A DNA stretch of 64,000 nt, taken from positions 124,001 through 188,000 of the forward strand of contig CDRNVI010000032.1 in assembly GCA_977017575.1 (NCBI GenBank). Direction: 5' to 3'. This document shows positions 28,030 through 38,111 of this stretch, one piece after another. The DNA comes from Paramoeba atlantica (lineage: Eukaryota > Discosea). The notes beneath the pieces were generated by a model, which searched no databases, had not been told where the DNA came from, and saw only the letters and a program-made list of their open reading frames with translations. Position numbers and translations under genes: made by a program. Each line of letters begins with the position of its first letter. Within the stretch, counting starts at the first letter, position 1.

Positions 28030-30390
28030 CTACTTTTCAAAGTTTCGAAAAGAAGAGAAAAATTCCCTTAACGTGGCGAATGCAGTTGAAAAAGAAAGTG
28101 CGCACTGAGAAGTGTCACTACGCTTTTGTGTGATGTTTTCTTGTATCCAATGTGGCAATAAGGATTGAAGCTTCGGTTGTGACATCCTTTCGTCTAAAAA
28201 TAGAATGGCAGCATAATCCCCACGGTGACGTATTGCTCGACCAATAGTTTGATTAACAGTCGTCATACACAAGGCATCATAGTAGTTCGCTTCTGAAATT
28301 GAGGGATTCTGATTTTGAAGGTATTGCAAGCGTGCCTTTGATTCTGTGTCGTGAGGATTAGGATATGGAAGACCGATAATGACAACAAGTCTACAGTAGT
28401 CGTCCTCAAAATTGATGCCTTCTGAGAGTCGTCCTCCCATAACGGAACAAAGCAAAGCGCCATTTTCAGAATTCGAAATGGTAGTGCGATACTGTTCTAA
28501 CAATGTAGTAAGATTGGCGCCAGAGTGCTCACGGAAAATTTTCTTTTTCGCCTCAATGGCCAAACAAATTCCGTTGGACTCCCAAACTTTGTAAACAAAA
28601 TCAAGATGTGAGAATGACGCAAAGAACAATACTATGCCTTTGGGCACAATTTGAACCAAATTTCGAACCGAACGCCCGGCCTCCAATGCCATCTCTGTGT
28701 CTTGACCAGACTGCTTCGCGGCATGTGTGAAGCGCATGCTAGTTTGGGTAGGTCCCGAAGTGACGCAAAGAGCGCACACGTGATTTCGAGGAATAACGTG
28801 CGGCAAGGAAATACGAATGGGAGATCGATTCCCTAAAGCAGACGCAGAAAAAAGCTCAGCATCTAGGATGGACTGTGGTGGCATTGTGCCTCCGATAAGG
28901 ATAACGCAGAGTGCCTCCTCAAGTAAAGAGGTAAAGGCACGCCGTCCAGATAAGGCAGTTAGTGCCAAACAGTTAGCATCCGGAGTATGGAGTACAACCA
29001 TGTCTCCGGTTTCTGAGGCTAAAAGAGAAAGAAATTGTGTCAAATCATCAAGAGGGGCACTTCGAGCAAGCTGTTGAACTAGAGTGGATTCCCTACAAAA
29101 ATTCGCCAGAGCCAAAAAGTCGTGATTCACTAGTTTAATATCTTTTAAGAATGTCCCAACATTAAATGCCACAGTATGCAAGTTTGTATTCTGCTGGAAG
29201 GTCCTAGAATTGGCACTATAAGATGCTGCATTAAAAAAGGAATAAAAACTGTCACATATGCGTTTAAGTTCAAATAATTTTTCCCTTGTTTTGGTAAGTT
29301 GCCCTTGCTTCTGAAGCGCATCAGAAAGACAGCAGCGTATTTTTTCTACCTTTCCTAAACAAATTTCTTTTGAAAGCGCAGCATGACATGAAGATATTAA
29401 ATTATGTGCTTCGTCTATGATTACTACGCTCCCAGTTAGATGCAAACCACATTCTTCTCTTGCATGAGCGTCCAGTAAAGTGTTGTAAGGCGTTAAAACA
29501 ATTTGGGCCTGTGCCACGGCCCGACGCGTAGCGTAATAAGCGCACGTGTGTGTCGCAGATCCCAAATTCTCAATGTCTTCGAGTGTATGCGGCTTCGATA
29601 TCACGGTTTCTGCAAGTTGATTCTCACGTTCTAGGTTGTGGTAGGGACATGCCATTCCCAAATCGTGACAAGCATTATTTAAGTCAGCGATGCTTTCGCC
29701 ATGTGAAGAGCGAACATTTTTATTCAAACATAAATGTAGTCGTGATGCAAGCGGTACGGATGAGACTCGGAAAAGTTTCAAGTACGGTGATTTTCGAAGC
29801 TCAGTGATGAACTGACCAAGTTGTGAATGAGTACGACTAGTAAATATAAGTTTTGGGGTCAAATAACAGGTGGAAGTAATGTTGGACTCATCATCTGACG
29901 AGATTTCGGGTGTTTGACCAGAAAAATCATTTTCACACAATGCGCCATTCTTCAAAGAAACATTGTCTCGTTTAGAGAGTACCGAATAGGGCTTAATAAG
30001 CCCACGCTTTCTTTTTCTAATTCCTTCTTTATTGCTTATAAAGTCACGAAGTTTTTCGAGTCCTCTTTGAGCGTCCCACTGGCGTACGAAGAATGGAATG
30101 TTTCCATCTTCATCTGTCGATCTTTTATCCTTAACTCCAGGAAGAGGCCATGGTAAGTTTCGTTTTCCGGTATATAGTTCGTGAAACCAATGTAGTACAG
30201 CGCTAATAACACATAGAGTTTTTCCAGTCCCAGTCGGTGACTCTAAGATACTTATACCCATGTTTTCCAGAGCGGATAGTATTGCGCTCACAAGCGTACG
30301 TTGTGTATCGTAAGGAGAATAAGGAAAAGCAACTTGATAGGATCCGCAGCTGTGCCGTTGAACGTCTGTTTGGACAAATGTTCCTTCCAT
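28030..30390 (-). CDS. CHL1/DDX11-family iron-sulfur DNA helicase
   Basis: This 786-residue protein has the XPD-like superfamily 2 layout. The Q-motif region FPYSPYDTQ precedes Walker A SPTGTGKT at residues 51-58. The four-cysteine Fe-S cluster region spans LCLNKNV, NNACHDL, ACPYHN and HTCAYYATR. Walker B is VVIIDEAHNL, and the late motifs include GGRLSEGINFED and QTIGRAIRHRGDYA. The first block (FPYSPYDTQ, then ILESPTGTGKTL) and NLERENQ after the third cysteine match CHL1/DDX11 better than XPD, FANCJ or RTEL1. The family acts in sister-chromatid cohesion and replication-fork maintenance. It is shorter than yeast Chl1 (861) and human DDX11 (~970). Confidence 0.88.
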   Translation of the reverse strand: MEGTFVQTDVQRHSCGSYQVAFPYSPYDTQRTLVSAILSALENMGISILESPTGTGKTLCVISAVLHWFHELYTGKRNLPWPLPGVKDKRSTDEDGNIPFFVRQWDAQRGLEKLRDFISNKEGIRKRKRGLIKPYSVLSKRDNVSLKNGALCENDFSGQTPEISSDDESNITSTCYLTPKLIFTSRTHSQLGQFITELRKSPYLKLFRVSSVPLASRLHLCLNKNVRSSHGESIADLNNACHDLGMACPYHNLERENQLAETVISKPHTLEDIENLGSATHTCAYYATRRAVAQAQIVLTPYNTLLDAHAREECGLHLTGSVVIIDEAHNLISSCHAALSKEICLGKVEKIRCCLSDALQKQGQLTKTREKLFELKRICDSFYSFFNAASYSANSRTFQQNTNLHTVAFNVGTFLKDIKLVNHDFLALANFCRESTLVQQLARSAPLDDLTQFLSLLASETGDMVVLHTPDANCLALTALSGRRAFTSLLEEALCVILIGGTMPPQSILDAELFSASALGNRSPIRISLPHVIPRNHVCALCVTSGPTQTSMRFTHAAKQSGQDTEMALEAGRSVRNLVQIVPKGIVLFFASFSHLDFVYKVWESNGICLAIEAKKKIFREHSGANLTTLLEQYRTTISNSENGALLCSVMGGRLSEGINFEDDYCRLVVIIGLPYPNPHDTESKARLQYLQNQNPSISEANYYDALCMTTVNQTIGRAIRHRGDYAAILFLDERMSQPKLQSLLPHWIQENITQKRSDTSQCALSFSTAFATLREFFSSFRNFEK

Positions 30391-30732
30391 AAGAAAAGCA
30401 GCCCCGAAAGAGATGTATCAAGCACTACCCAACATAAACATGTAGAATTACGAATATAACTTGTAGAAGCAATAGATTAAGCTTTGCACTGTATATCAGG
30501 TATAAACTTCACAACTCCAACATAACGATGCCATACTGCAGACAACACTGTATGTTTCAAGATGTGATACAACACCATGTTGTAGGTACAAGAAGCGGAA
30601 ACTGTTACGATAAAATACTCGACAGAGAGAACAATTCGAAAAAGAAGACTTAATTAAACTCGAAAATTACGTAAAGAAAGAAAAATTATATTTTCAGGAG
30701 TGATAAAAAACATCAGCTCATTACAGAAAGAG
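30391..30732. other. Intergenic gap
   Basis: A 342-bp AT-rich spacer between the helicase start and the MATH-protein stop. No gene or repeat was recognised. Confidence 0.5.
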
Positions 30733-33579
30733 TCATCTTTTCCAAGTATAGTAATTATCTTCGTGGAATTCGAGAGAACCATCAGCAGGCGACGTCTGTC
30801 CGCTATTCGAAGTGCTGTGCGACAGCGATGTGCACCCCGAGACATTTGTACAACATTCCATTTTGTCAAATTTCGTGCGTGAAACGTCTGTGCTTCCAAC
30901 AGTAAGAAGGTCGCGGAAATGTGTTTGTATACTTTTGATTTCATGAAGCTTCTTCGCGCTAGAATCGGTTAAGTCCTGAAGTCGAAGTTGTAATTTGGTT
31001 TGCTCATCGTCTAGCTTTTTCTGGTTTATTTTCGCTTTTTGAAGTTCTTCTTTAACCCGAGTGCCGGAATTTACTACTTGTTCAAGGCGTCTCTGGAGAT
31101 TCTTCCTTTTATCCACCAAATTCCTATGTTGAGACCTCAGAGTATGTAATAGTTTAGTACCTTCCTTTCGCCGTAGCTGTCGAACGCGCAAAATTTCCAA
31201 ATTATGAACAAGTTCTGAGCGCATCTTTTCCCATTCCATAGTGTGCTCAGCAACAATATCAGTCCGTAAACGCTTTTCTTCCTCTTCAATGGCTAATGCT
31301 TCTTTCCGATAAAGATTTTGCGAACCCCTTTGTGCACCTTTATTATTTTTTGCTTTACTTACAACTTGAGCCATTCTTTGTTCAGTGTCTCTCTGAATCT
31401 TCTTGGGAGTCTCATCGACTGATTTTTTTAATAGAAAAGTTTCACTGCCTTCACATAAAAGTGATTTGTCTACTTCATTTTTAGCATATTCATCGGAACT
31501 AACATTTTTCGCAGCTGTGTTTTCATAAGTTAAATAACAATCCTGTCCCTTTTTTGCTTTCGCATCGCTTTTAATAGGAAGATCGGTGATCACGGATGAA
31601 TTGCCAGAGGACGCCAAAATTTCTTTTGGAAGAGAAGGCATTGGATATTTGTCCAACAAAGACTTTATAACACTGTTAAGCTGATTAGGATTCAAATCGG
31701 ATAGCCAGGAATTGCGTTTCGCTGTTGTATCGTCCGTTTGTGTTGCAATATTGCCCAGTAATCCTAGGTGGAGCTCGAATCGAAAAGAATCTGTTTCTGG
31801 GTCCCGAAAAGACTTATTAGAGTCAAACAATTCCGCGAATGTGATTACATTGCTGAAACCGTATACAGAAGGTTCGGATTCCTGTCCAGTAAAAAAAACT
31901 AAACCTTCTTTACGCGAAATTATAATGTTGCGATTATCCAGCAAATATAAACGTAGCACACAGCGTGCACGAAGCGTCTGCCGGACAAATATGGAGAGTC
32001 TAGAATTTTCGTGAGAAAATAGCATATTCCATTGCATACCCGCAAAATTAAATCGAGAGCTAAATAGTTGAAAAGAAGATTTCTGCAACAGACTTACACC
32101 ATTTAATTTCCAAGACACCACGCCGTAGAAATTGTGTGTGCTGCATCCAAGTATGTGCAAACGGGGAGCAGATGCGGGTTTGATGTTATTTTGTAATGAA
32201 ACTTGAGAAGCACCAGTTGGACAATTATGACTTTCATTACTAAACTTTGAAACCCCGTTGTACGTTCCTTCTTTATCAGGGGTTTCTGCAACTGAACGTA
32301 CAAAATTTGATTCTCGAGAGAATACGTAGTGGACAACGTTTTCTATATTGTTTGCCACATAATCTGTTAAAGAATCAAAAAGTTTTTTTTCTAACTCACT
32401 GATCACCAGCCCTAACAAATTGCTTGGCAAAGAGCGCAGAAATTCAAATAGTCCAAGAGCCAACAAATGTTCAGCAATATGCTGAATGTTACTTGTGGGA
32501 GGAAGGTCGCAAGCTACAAGCATCTTTGATAGATTAGCTAATGATACGGAATTTAGTGTTTGGGTTAAATTCTGACATAATTGCTTCACCAAACCAAACT
32601 TTTTCACCTGAAACACATTATGAAGCAAATCAAACTCATCCATTTTAGTCGCAAAGCACACGGAGCCGTGTAGGACCATGCGCTCTAGTAAGAAAAGAAT
32701 TAGTTCTTTCTGATTTGGTCGAGATAACGCGCCTTCCTCACTTAAAGGTAAAGAAGACCCATCCAACCGTTGGGTATCATTGCTTGTAGAAGTGTCCTTA
32801 CCACGAGCTGACATCTGTGGAAAGTTAGGTGTACCATTCACTGGAGATAACAAAATACTTGTAAGCGTTGATGAGGAAAGGCCCGATAATTTATCCGTAA
32901 CGTTCGACAAAATTGTTTCCGGAGTAGAATTGAGATTAACGAGTTTGGTACTAATTTTTTTGGTGCGCAATCGTCTTGGTATTGGAGAGGGTTTTGAAAA
33001 GGGCCCCAAAAAGCCCAAATTTTCGGCGTCTGAGATTTCACTCGAATCAGTTTCATCGCTAGCCGGAGAATCCTCTTCATCAAAAGAACAACTGCAATTG
33101 CCACTCGTAACTTCATGACTCTTGTATGCTCCGGAGAATGATTGCAAGTAGTTGAACCACGTCCTCGGTGCTCCAGAACATGGAGGCGAACATTGTGTAT
33201 CGAGATTAGTGGATGACCCAGGACATGAACTGGAGCAAGCCTTCATCCAAGGAAAAGGCGTATCTGACACTTTGTCGTGCACTTTTTCATGGGATTCAGT
33301 GCCTGAAACCATCGAAGAAAGTTTTGAATGAAAGCTCAGAGAACTTTGCGAGTTACAAGAATCCAGGTGATGTGAAAAACATTCAAAGCATTTGCAACCT
33401 TTCGATACTAAGGAAGAATTCTGCCTGATGTCGACATCTTGGTTTTCCGGAGCAGAAGCTTCGTGCCTTGATGCAATAGGCTCAACAGGAAGCTCTTCTG
33501 TATTCTTAGAATGCCTTCTCTCCTTACTATCTACCCCTCCTTGCGTAACCATTTGTTTTTTGCGCAGTGATTTCGGCAT
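30733..33579 (-). CDS. MATH-domain and coiled-coil protein
   Basis: This 948-residue protein has a Ser-rich disordered N-terminus with a Cys/His cluster (CKCFECFSHHLDSC). Next comes a helical region (about residues 290-430). A MATH/TRAF-like beta-sandwich (about 477-613) is recognised from VVSWKLNGVSLLQKSSFQLF, MQWNMLFSHENSRLSIFV and YGFSNVITFAELFD. A strongly charged coiled coil (about 763-890, RVRQLRRKEGTKLLHTLRS) follows, then a short tail. The MATH fold usually binds peptides or mediates oligomerisation. I know no family with exactly this order, so function is open; a scaffolding or cytoskeletal role is possible. The frame is uninterrupted. Confidence 0.7.
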   Translation of the reverse strand: MPKSLRKKQMVTQGGVDSKERRHSKNTEELPVEPIASRHEASAPENQDVDIRQNSSLVSKGCKCFECFSHHLDSCNSQSSLSFHSKLSSMVSGTESHEKVHDKVSDTPFPWMKACSSSCPGSSTNLDTQCSPPCSGAPRTWFNYLQSFSGAYKSHEVTSGNCSCSFDEEDSPASDETDSSEISDAENLGFLGPFSKPSPIPRRLRTKKISTKLVNLNSTPETILSNVTDKLSGLSSSTLTSILLSPVNGTPNFPQMSARGKDTSTSNDTQRLDGSSLPLSEEGALSRPNQKELILFLLERMVLHGSVCFATKMDEFDLLHNVFQVKKFGLVKQLCQNLTQTLNSVSLANLSKMLVACDLPPTSNIQHIAEHLLALGLFEFLRSLPSNLLGLVISELEKKLFDSLTDYVANNIENVVHYVFSRESNFVRSVAETPDKEGTYNGVSKFSNESHNCPTGASQVSLQNNIKPASAPRLHILGCSTHNFYGVVSWKLNGVSLLQKSSFQLFSSRFNFAGMQWNMLFSHENSRLSIFVRQTLRARCVLRLYLLDNRNIIISRKEGLVFFTGQESEPSVYGFSNVITFAELFDSNKSFRDPETDSFRFELHLGLLGNIATQTDDTTAKRNSWLSDLNPNQLNSVIKSLLDKYPMPSLPKEILASSGNSSVITDLPIKSDAKAKKGQDCYLTYENTAAKNVSSDEYAKNEVDKSLLCEGSETFLLKKSVDETPKKIQRDTEQRMAQVVSKAKNNKGAQRGSQNLYRKEALAIEEEEKRLRTDIVAEHTMEWEKMRSELVHNLEILRVRQLRRKEGTKLLHTLRSQHRNLVDKRKNLQRRLEQVVNSGTRVKEELQKAKINQKKLDDEQTKLQLRLQDLTDSSAKKLHEIKSIQTHFRDLLTVGSTDVSRTKFDKMECCTNVSGCTSLSHSTSNSGQTSPADGSLEFHEDNYYTWKR

Positions 33580-33788
33580 TTTACGTTTTAGATTAAATTC
33601 GATTTCCTATGAACAAAATTACGAACGAAATTACGAACGATTTATATTAAAATATATGGAAGCAATAATAACGATTTCTTATGAACAAATTGCTTTATTA
33701 CCAAAAAGGCCTTTATACTTCCTGTGTACTAAATTTAAATTCGTATTTAAACGGTAATGTGCAATTTTAACGGTAATGTGCCAAATTT

Positions 33789-33839
33789 GTTTTTTGGTCA
33801 TCCCAAAAAATTTGGAAATTTTTGGGATGACCAAAAAAC
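33789..33839. other. Perfect 21-bp-stem hairpin
   Basis: The left arm 33789-33809 (gttttttggtcatcccaaaa then a) is the exact reverse complement of 33819-33839. The loop is nine bases, AT-rich. Confidence 0.75.
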
Positions 33840-33851
33840 ATAGGAAAAAAT

Positions 33852-33900
33852 AATATTAAGAGGAGCACAGTAATATTATTACTGTGTTCCTCTTAATATT
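33852..33900. other. 24-bp-stem hairpin, one mismatch
   Basis: The arm starting aatattaagaggagcacag is complementary to the arm ending actgtgttcctcttaatatt, with a single G/T mismatch and essentially no loop. It follows the previous hairpin by 12 bp, and its right half is reused in the direct repeat beginning at 33881. Confidence 0.72.
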
Positions 33901-33975
33901 TTCACTGTTTTTGTTCACTTATTTTTTTCAATAATCGAGGGTAGAGCGGTAGTTATACAACCACCGCAATTTAAA
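33881..33975 (+). repeat. Direct repeat J, left copy
   Basis: The segment from tactgtgttcctcttaatat through ttcaataatcgagg to aaccaccgc is repeated with few changes at 34886-34980. The ends of the unit form a small hairpin (gcggtagtt and aaccaccgc). Confidence 0.75.
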
Positions 33976-34065
33976 GTTAGGAAGGGTCGTGGCTTAGCTT
34001 GTTAAACCATGTTGGGGAGTAGCGAGCCCCTCCTATCCGAGCTGTTAATTATTGGCTTCCTTTAT

Positions 34066-34184
34066 TTTCTTTTTTAGGCTCTTCGTTAAACGCGGTGGTT
34101 GCTTTCAACTTAGAAGTCACTCATGCTGCGCGCTTCGCGTTGAAAACTCCCGCCGCGTTTAACGAAGAGCTTAAAAAAGAAAAT
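34066..34184. other. Inverted repeat pair, ~33-bp arms
   Basis: ttttttaggctcttcgttaa then acgcgg (about 34069-34094) is nearly the reverse complement of ccgcgtttaacgaagagctt then aaaaaa (about 34154-34180), with about 60 bp between. It lies within the interval bounded by direct repeat J. Confidence 0.65.
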
Positions 34185-34885
34185 TTAGCCTGGAAAACGG
34201 AAAGATTATAGCCAAAAATAGCCGAATTTCGGGTACAAATGGGGTCATTTTCGCATATTTTTGCTCTCAGAGCACTAAATCCGACATTTGCGCGTGGGAA
34301 ATCACTCGCAGGCATGAATGAAAGCCTACCGAACGTATTGGGTAGAGAATGCGACTCCAACCATACCATTTTTTCGGCACAAAAGTGCCCCTTTAGGTCC
34401 GAAAAATACTTTTTCACCTTTTTTAGTCAAAAATGGGTCATTTTGGGGGGCGCACCACAGTTCGAAGAAGTGATACCTTGCGAAAACAACTGCGTAGAAA
34501 GCTAGTGTAGGTCCCAAACTATCAAAATACAATAGGGGAAACGATTTTGGAAAAATATTTTTTTTGTCATTTTTTTCGCCAAGTTGAAATTTTTTTCAAA
34601 AACTTTTTTCCGAAAAAATCCCAACTTGGCGGACCCGTCCTGCGGATACGCGGTGGGGTCACCCCCGGGTAGGGGGGTGGAAAATGCGCGCCAAGACCCC
34701 GGCTACCCTTTCTGCGGTTTTTTTTCGAAAACTAATTTTTTCGAAAAAATTTGCTCGACCATGCCCCCCCCCCTGGACCCCCCCCTGCCCCCCCCCCTGG
34801 ACCCCCCCCATGGACCCCCCATTTTTTTCAAGTTTTTTTTTCAGTTTTGGACCACCGGAGCCCCCTTTTATATTTTTTTCTTCTA

Positions 34886-34980
34886 TTATATTACTGTGTT
34901 CCCCTTTATATTTTCACTGTTTTTGTTCACTTTTTTTTCAATAATCGAGTGTAGAGCGGTAGTTTTACAACCACCGCAAT
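34886..34980 (+). repeat. Direct repeat J, right copy
   Basis: Matches 33881-33975 through tcactgtttttgttcac and ttcaataatcgag to aaccaccgc. The pair brackets about 0.9 kb with no readable gene, so the interval may have been inserted or duplicated. Confidence 0.75.
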
Positions 34981-36229
34981 AACCATATAAACGTTTTGTG
35001 CAAGGTTCTGATTGTGGTAAAAAGAGTATTTAGTTCAAAAATCGTGGTTAGTCAAGAGAAGTACCTGTTCAAATAAGTTTACAAGGGCATGTATAAAATG
35101 CTTTTTGCATCACACTTTCAATACGATCTTCGCATGCTTTCAGCGCCTTACTTTGACAAACTAACTTAACCTTGAGTTTACGACTTTTTTACTTACTTCT
35201 TACTTAAAGTCTTGGAAAGGAAACTACTCGCTCGTAGGTTTGTATGTTTTCTATCTGGTAGTACGTGCGCGATGTCGTCTGCGAACGTTCCTGGCTGTAA
35301 GAATGATCTTCAGGTGACCGGGTGTCAGTTCTCTTCCGCTGGCGACGCCAGTTTGCGCAAGCACGCGAATTTTTTCTGGATACAGATCGCCAAAGACAAG
35401 ATAGATTTGGAAGTTTCGAGGCCGAAGTCCTCTACCTGTTTTCGTTAGTACAAGGCGGCAACTACGTGCTGCTACCAACCCGTTGCGTCGACGAATCCAA
35501 GACAATCTTCAAAAGGTATCATTCCTGCAGCTAAGTAGCATTCCTGTAGCCGTTAACATTCCCCCTCGGAACGTTAAACCGGACTGGTTTAAAATCCCGG
35601 TATGACATCATCGTCTTCACCAAGAAAGTTGCATCAAGAACCTGTGTGCATCGATCTTTGTGCGCCATCTGTGTCCCCCTTTGAAGACCACTGGGCGTGG
35701 CTCTGCCTCGCCTTACCCCGATGCAACAGTCGGTTGCAGTGCACCCCTCCGGCTGTGTAAAGAGGTGGTAAGTAGTGTGGGGAAAAATCTGACACCCCCC
35801 TTACTTCACCACACGTCCAGTGACTAAATGTGGTGAAGTAAGGGGGGAGGCGAAGTGAGGGGGGGTAACGGTACTAGTAAAACATCAATTACAATTTTGG
35901 TGCAAAATTGTGATACCCACGCTCTAAAATACGGTAGCATTAAAAATGTATAACACGAAATTTCTTCAGCCCCAATTTTGTGCATATTAAGGGGGGGCAG
36001 GGGGGGGGGTGCATATTAAAAGGGGGGTCACAGTACAGAAGTAGATAGCAAGCGTGTAGCCAATTGTTGCAAGGACAGAAGTTAGATGTGTAAAATTACA
36101 AGGCATATATAAAGATATGTCAACAAAATTAGTACCCTTTGTTCTATTTTATTCCACATTCTACATTAAACATTTTTTTCGAATACGCAGGTGGAGGTTC
36201 ATGTAAACCATACATTTACAATAGCTTCA

Positions 36230-36802
36230 TTACGAAATATTGATCACATGCCTCGCTAATACAATGTTTCTTTTCGATAAATTTCGAGCACGACCTGTGA
36301 CACGTTCAACTATTTCTATGACATCTTCGGGCTGCAAAGCAGCGAAAATAAGAGTTGTCCTCATCTCTACGAAGCTCATCGCTGGAGGGATATCCCCAAC
36401 GCACTTCTTAAAAATAAGATTCACTCCTGAATGAGCAATATTGTGATCAAGACGCCGTCCGCATAGCAGATATTCATCAAAACCATCTGCTAAAAGTTGA
36501 ATCAAAGATGCTCCCCATGGCCCTCTCAAAATATTCTTATTTATCCACCCAATTTCTATTTTTGATAAATTCTTCAGCCAAGTATCGAATTCCCCCACTT
36601 TGCTTACAGTAGAAACGCTTTGGTCGAGTTCTCTGATCGACTTCGAATTATACTTGTCTGACATGTCGTCACCGAAAAGGATTTTGTTTAGAGTGGTCAT
36701 TTTATTTTTGAAGGATTCTAATGCGGAAGTACAGATGTGTGGATACGCACCGGGCGGAAGATAAGAATCGCAAAAATCTTGCAAATTCGTCAGGGTTCTC
36801 AT
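36230..36802 (-). CDS. Hypothetical protein, 190 residues
   Basis: An uninterrupted frame with ATG at 36802. The protein is mixed helical and mildly basic, with segments such as FCDSYLPPGAYPHIC, GPWGASLIQLLADGFDEYLL and EDVIEIVERVTGRARNLSKR. No signal peptide, membrane helix or motif was recognised. Its length, orientation with the cluster and normal amino-acid composition support a real gene. Function unknown. Confidence 0.6.
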   Translation of the reverse strand: MRTLTNLQDFCDSYLPPGAYPHICTSALESFKNKMTTLNKILFGDDMSDKYNSKSIRELDQSVSTVSKVGEFDTWLKNLSKIEIGWINKNILRGPWGASLIQLLADGFDEYLLCGRRLDHNIAHSGVNLIFKKCVGDIPPAMSFVEMRTTLIFAALQPEDVIEIVERVTGRARNLSKRNIVLARHVINIS

Positions 36803-36971
36803 AAAATCAATTTAGTAAAAGTTACCCATTTGTTATCTAATAACAAATCATACCAATATTATGATTTCTAGCCATCAAAGAAACTCAGACCATATCATAT
36901 AAAATCTTCGGATAAACAACAAAAAGTTCAAATTGAAAATGATTTTATAGCCCGCTTAAAGAAAAAAATAG

Positions 36972-38111
36972 CTATGACATGGGTCTTAGGCAACGATCGA
37001 AGCAAGATTTCACAAAATCATTTGACAAATGCCTTCCAAGAACAAGAACTGAAGATTTAAGATCCTTATTGAGTTCATCATTTAAGTTATACTTTTGGGA
37101 AGGATTAAAAGATGCACGAAATTCGTATAGTTCCCCAACCGCCTCAAAAATATATTCCTTGCTTTCATTTTCAGAGGATTCAACAAAAAATAGACCTTTT
37201 GCACGAATAACCTCTGGTAACTCGTCGGATTCAGAATCCAGCGCTTGACACTTCGGTTGTTCATCGCGATGCCTTGACCACAGCAGTGCATTAGCGAATA
37301 CATCCAGAGCGTTCTTGTTGGGTAAGGGATAAGGAAAAGTGTAGAAAATGTGGGTAATAGAATGCTTGTGTAGTGATTCATCCTCAGACGTGTATACGCC
37401 CGGAGTATTCCGTTCGCTTGATAAACCAAAGGATTTCGCTAAACGATTCATGCTGAGCAGTTCACGCAGATCACACAGCTTTGCGAATGCTGTACATTTG
37501 ACAAGCGCTGTAGGGTTAATTGCGGAAACCTCCGCCACCCATTCCTCCACCTCATCCTTTTCCACTAAATCTGTCTTGTTAAGCAACACCACATCCGCAA
37601 GCAAGATTTGCCGCTCCGCCTCCGCCACCGCGTGCCTTCCACGAAGGTAGTCCCGTACCCTGGACAGATCCACGAGGGCGACAACCCCATTCAGCCGCAG
37701 CCCGGAACCCATCGCGTCGTCCTTCCAAAACATCCCCGCCACGGGTCCCGGATCCGACAGCCCGGAGGCCTCGACGAGGACATGATCAATTGGACGGGAC
37801 GCCACGAGAGCCTCAATCGCCTCCACGGCACGGTCCTTGGCGGTGCAGCACAGGCACCCATTGGGCATCTCCACCCAGTCCTCGTCCTCCATCTCGGAGG
37901 AGGCTACCGAGAGACCTCTCTCAAAGGAGGTGGCCCCGGAGAACTCGTTTAACACGACCGCGATGCGTAGCCCATGGGGGGCGTTGAGGATGTGATGGAG
38001 TAAGGTGGTCTTCCCGGAGCCAAGGAACCCGGTGAGTAGGGTGACGGGGACAACGGCAGGGGTGAGCGTGGGGATCTCGGTGTCCTCGGTGTCACAAGGA
38101 GTGTCGATCAT
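36972..38111 (-). CDS. CobW/ZNG1-type zinc-regulated GTPase
   Basis: From the ATG at 38111 (MIDTPCDT) this is 379 residues; the frame extends 20 codons upstream only to a TTG. The P-loop GFLGSGKTT lies at residues 28-36. The family metal-binding CxCC appears as NGCLCC near residue 87. EASGLSDPGPVA is the switch region and LNKTDLV the guanine-specificity motif. A CobW C-terminal domain follows. ZNG1/CBWD proteins are GTP-driven metallochaperones that deliver zinc to enzymes such as methionine aminopeptidase. The N-terminal half (37600-38110) is encoded by GC-rich DNA, unlike the AT-rich C-terminal half. Confidence 0.9.
   Translation of the reverse strand: MIDTPCDTEDTEIPTLTPAVVPVTLLTGFLGSGKTTLLHHILNAPHGLRIAVVLNEFSGATSFERGLSVASSEMEDEDWVEMPNGCLCCTAKDRAVEAIEALVASRPIDHVLVEASGLSDPGPVAGMFWKDDAMGSGLRLNGVVALVDLSRVRDYLRGRHAVAEAERQILLADVVLLNKTDLVEKDEVEEWVAEVSAINPTALVKCTAFAKLCDLRELLSMNRLAKSFGLSSERNTPGVYTSEDESLHKHSITHIFYTFPYPLPNKNALDVFANALLWSRHRDEQPKCQALDSESDELPEVIRAKGLFFVESSENESKEYIFEAVGELYEFRASFNPSQKYNLNDELNKDLKSSVLVLGRHLSNDFVKSCFDRCLRPMS

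Larger units (their letters stand above)
33580..36229. other. Gene-free repeat region of 2.65 kb
   Basis: Contains two adjacent hairpins, a 95-bp direct repeat pair about 1 kb apart, an inverted-repeat pair, a C/T-rich low-complexity stretch (34740-34880), a patch of more balanced composition with overlapping short plus-strand frames (35212-35534), a palindrome near 35800-35850, and a terminus-like G-rich end at 36000-36034. The short frames match no family I know. No RNA gene was recognised. Confidence 0.55.

Noticed and set aside
33990-34050. tRNA-like stretch (ggcttagcttgttaaacc)
   Set aside because: No acceptor stem, T-loop consensus or correct spacing could be found. No tRNA gene is supported anywhere in the window by eye.
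34584-34982. Plus-strand frame rich in Pro and Phe
   Set aside because: It is produced by C- and T-run low-complexity DNA and overlaps a direct repeat. No sign of coding.
35212-35534. Overlapping plus-strand frames with balanced composition
   Set aside because: No recognisable domain in either frame, and orientation opposite to host genes. It could be a remnant of a mobile element but there is nothing to name it by.
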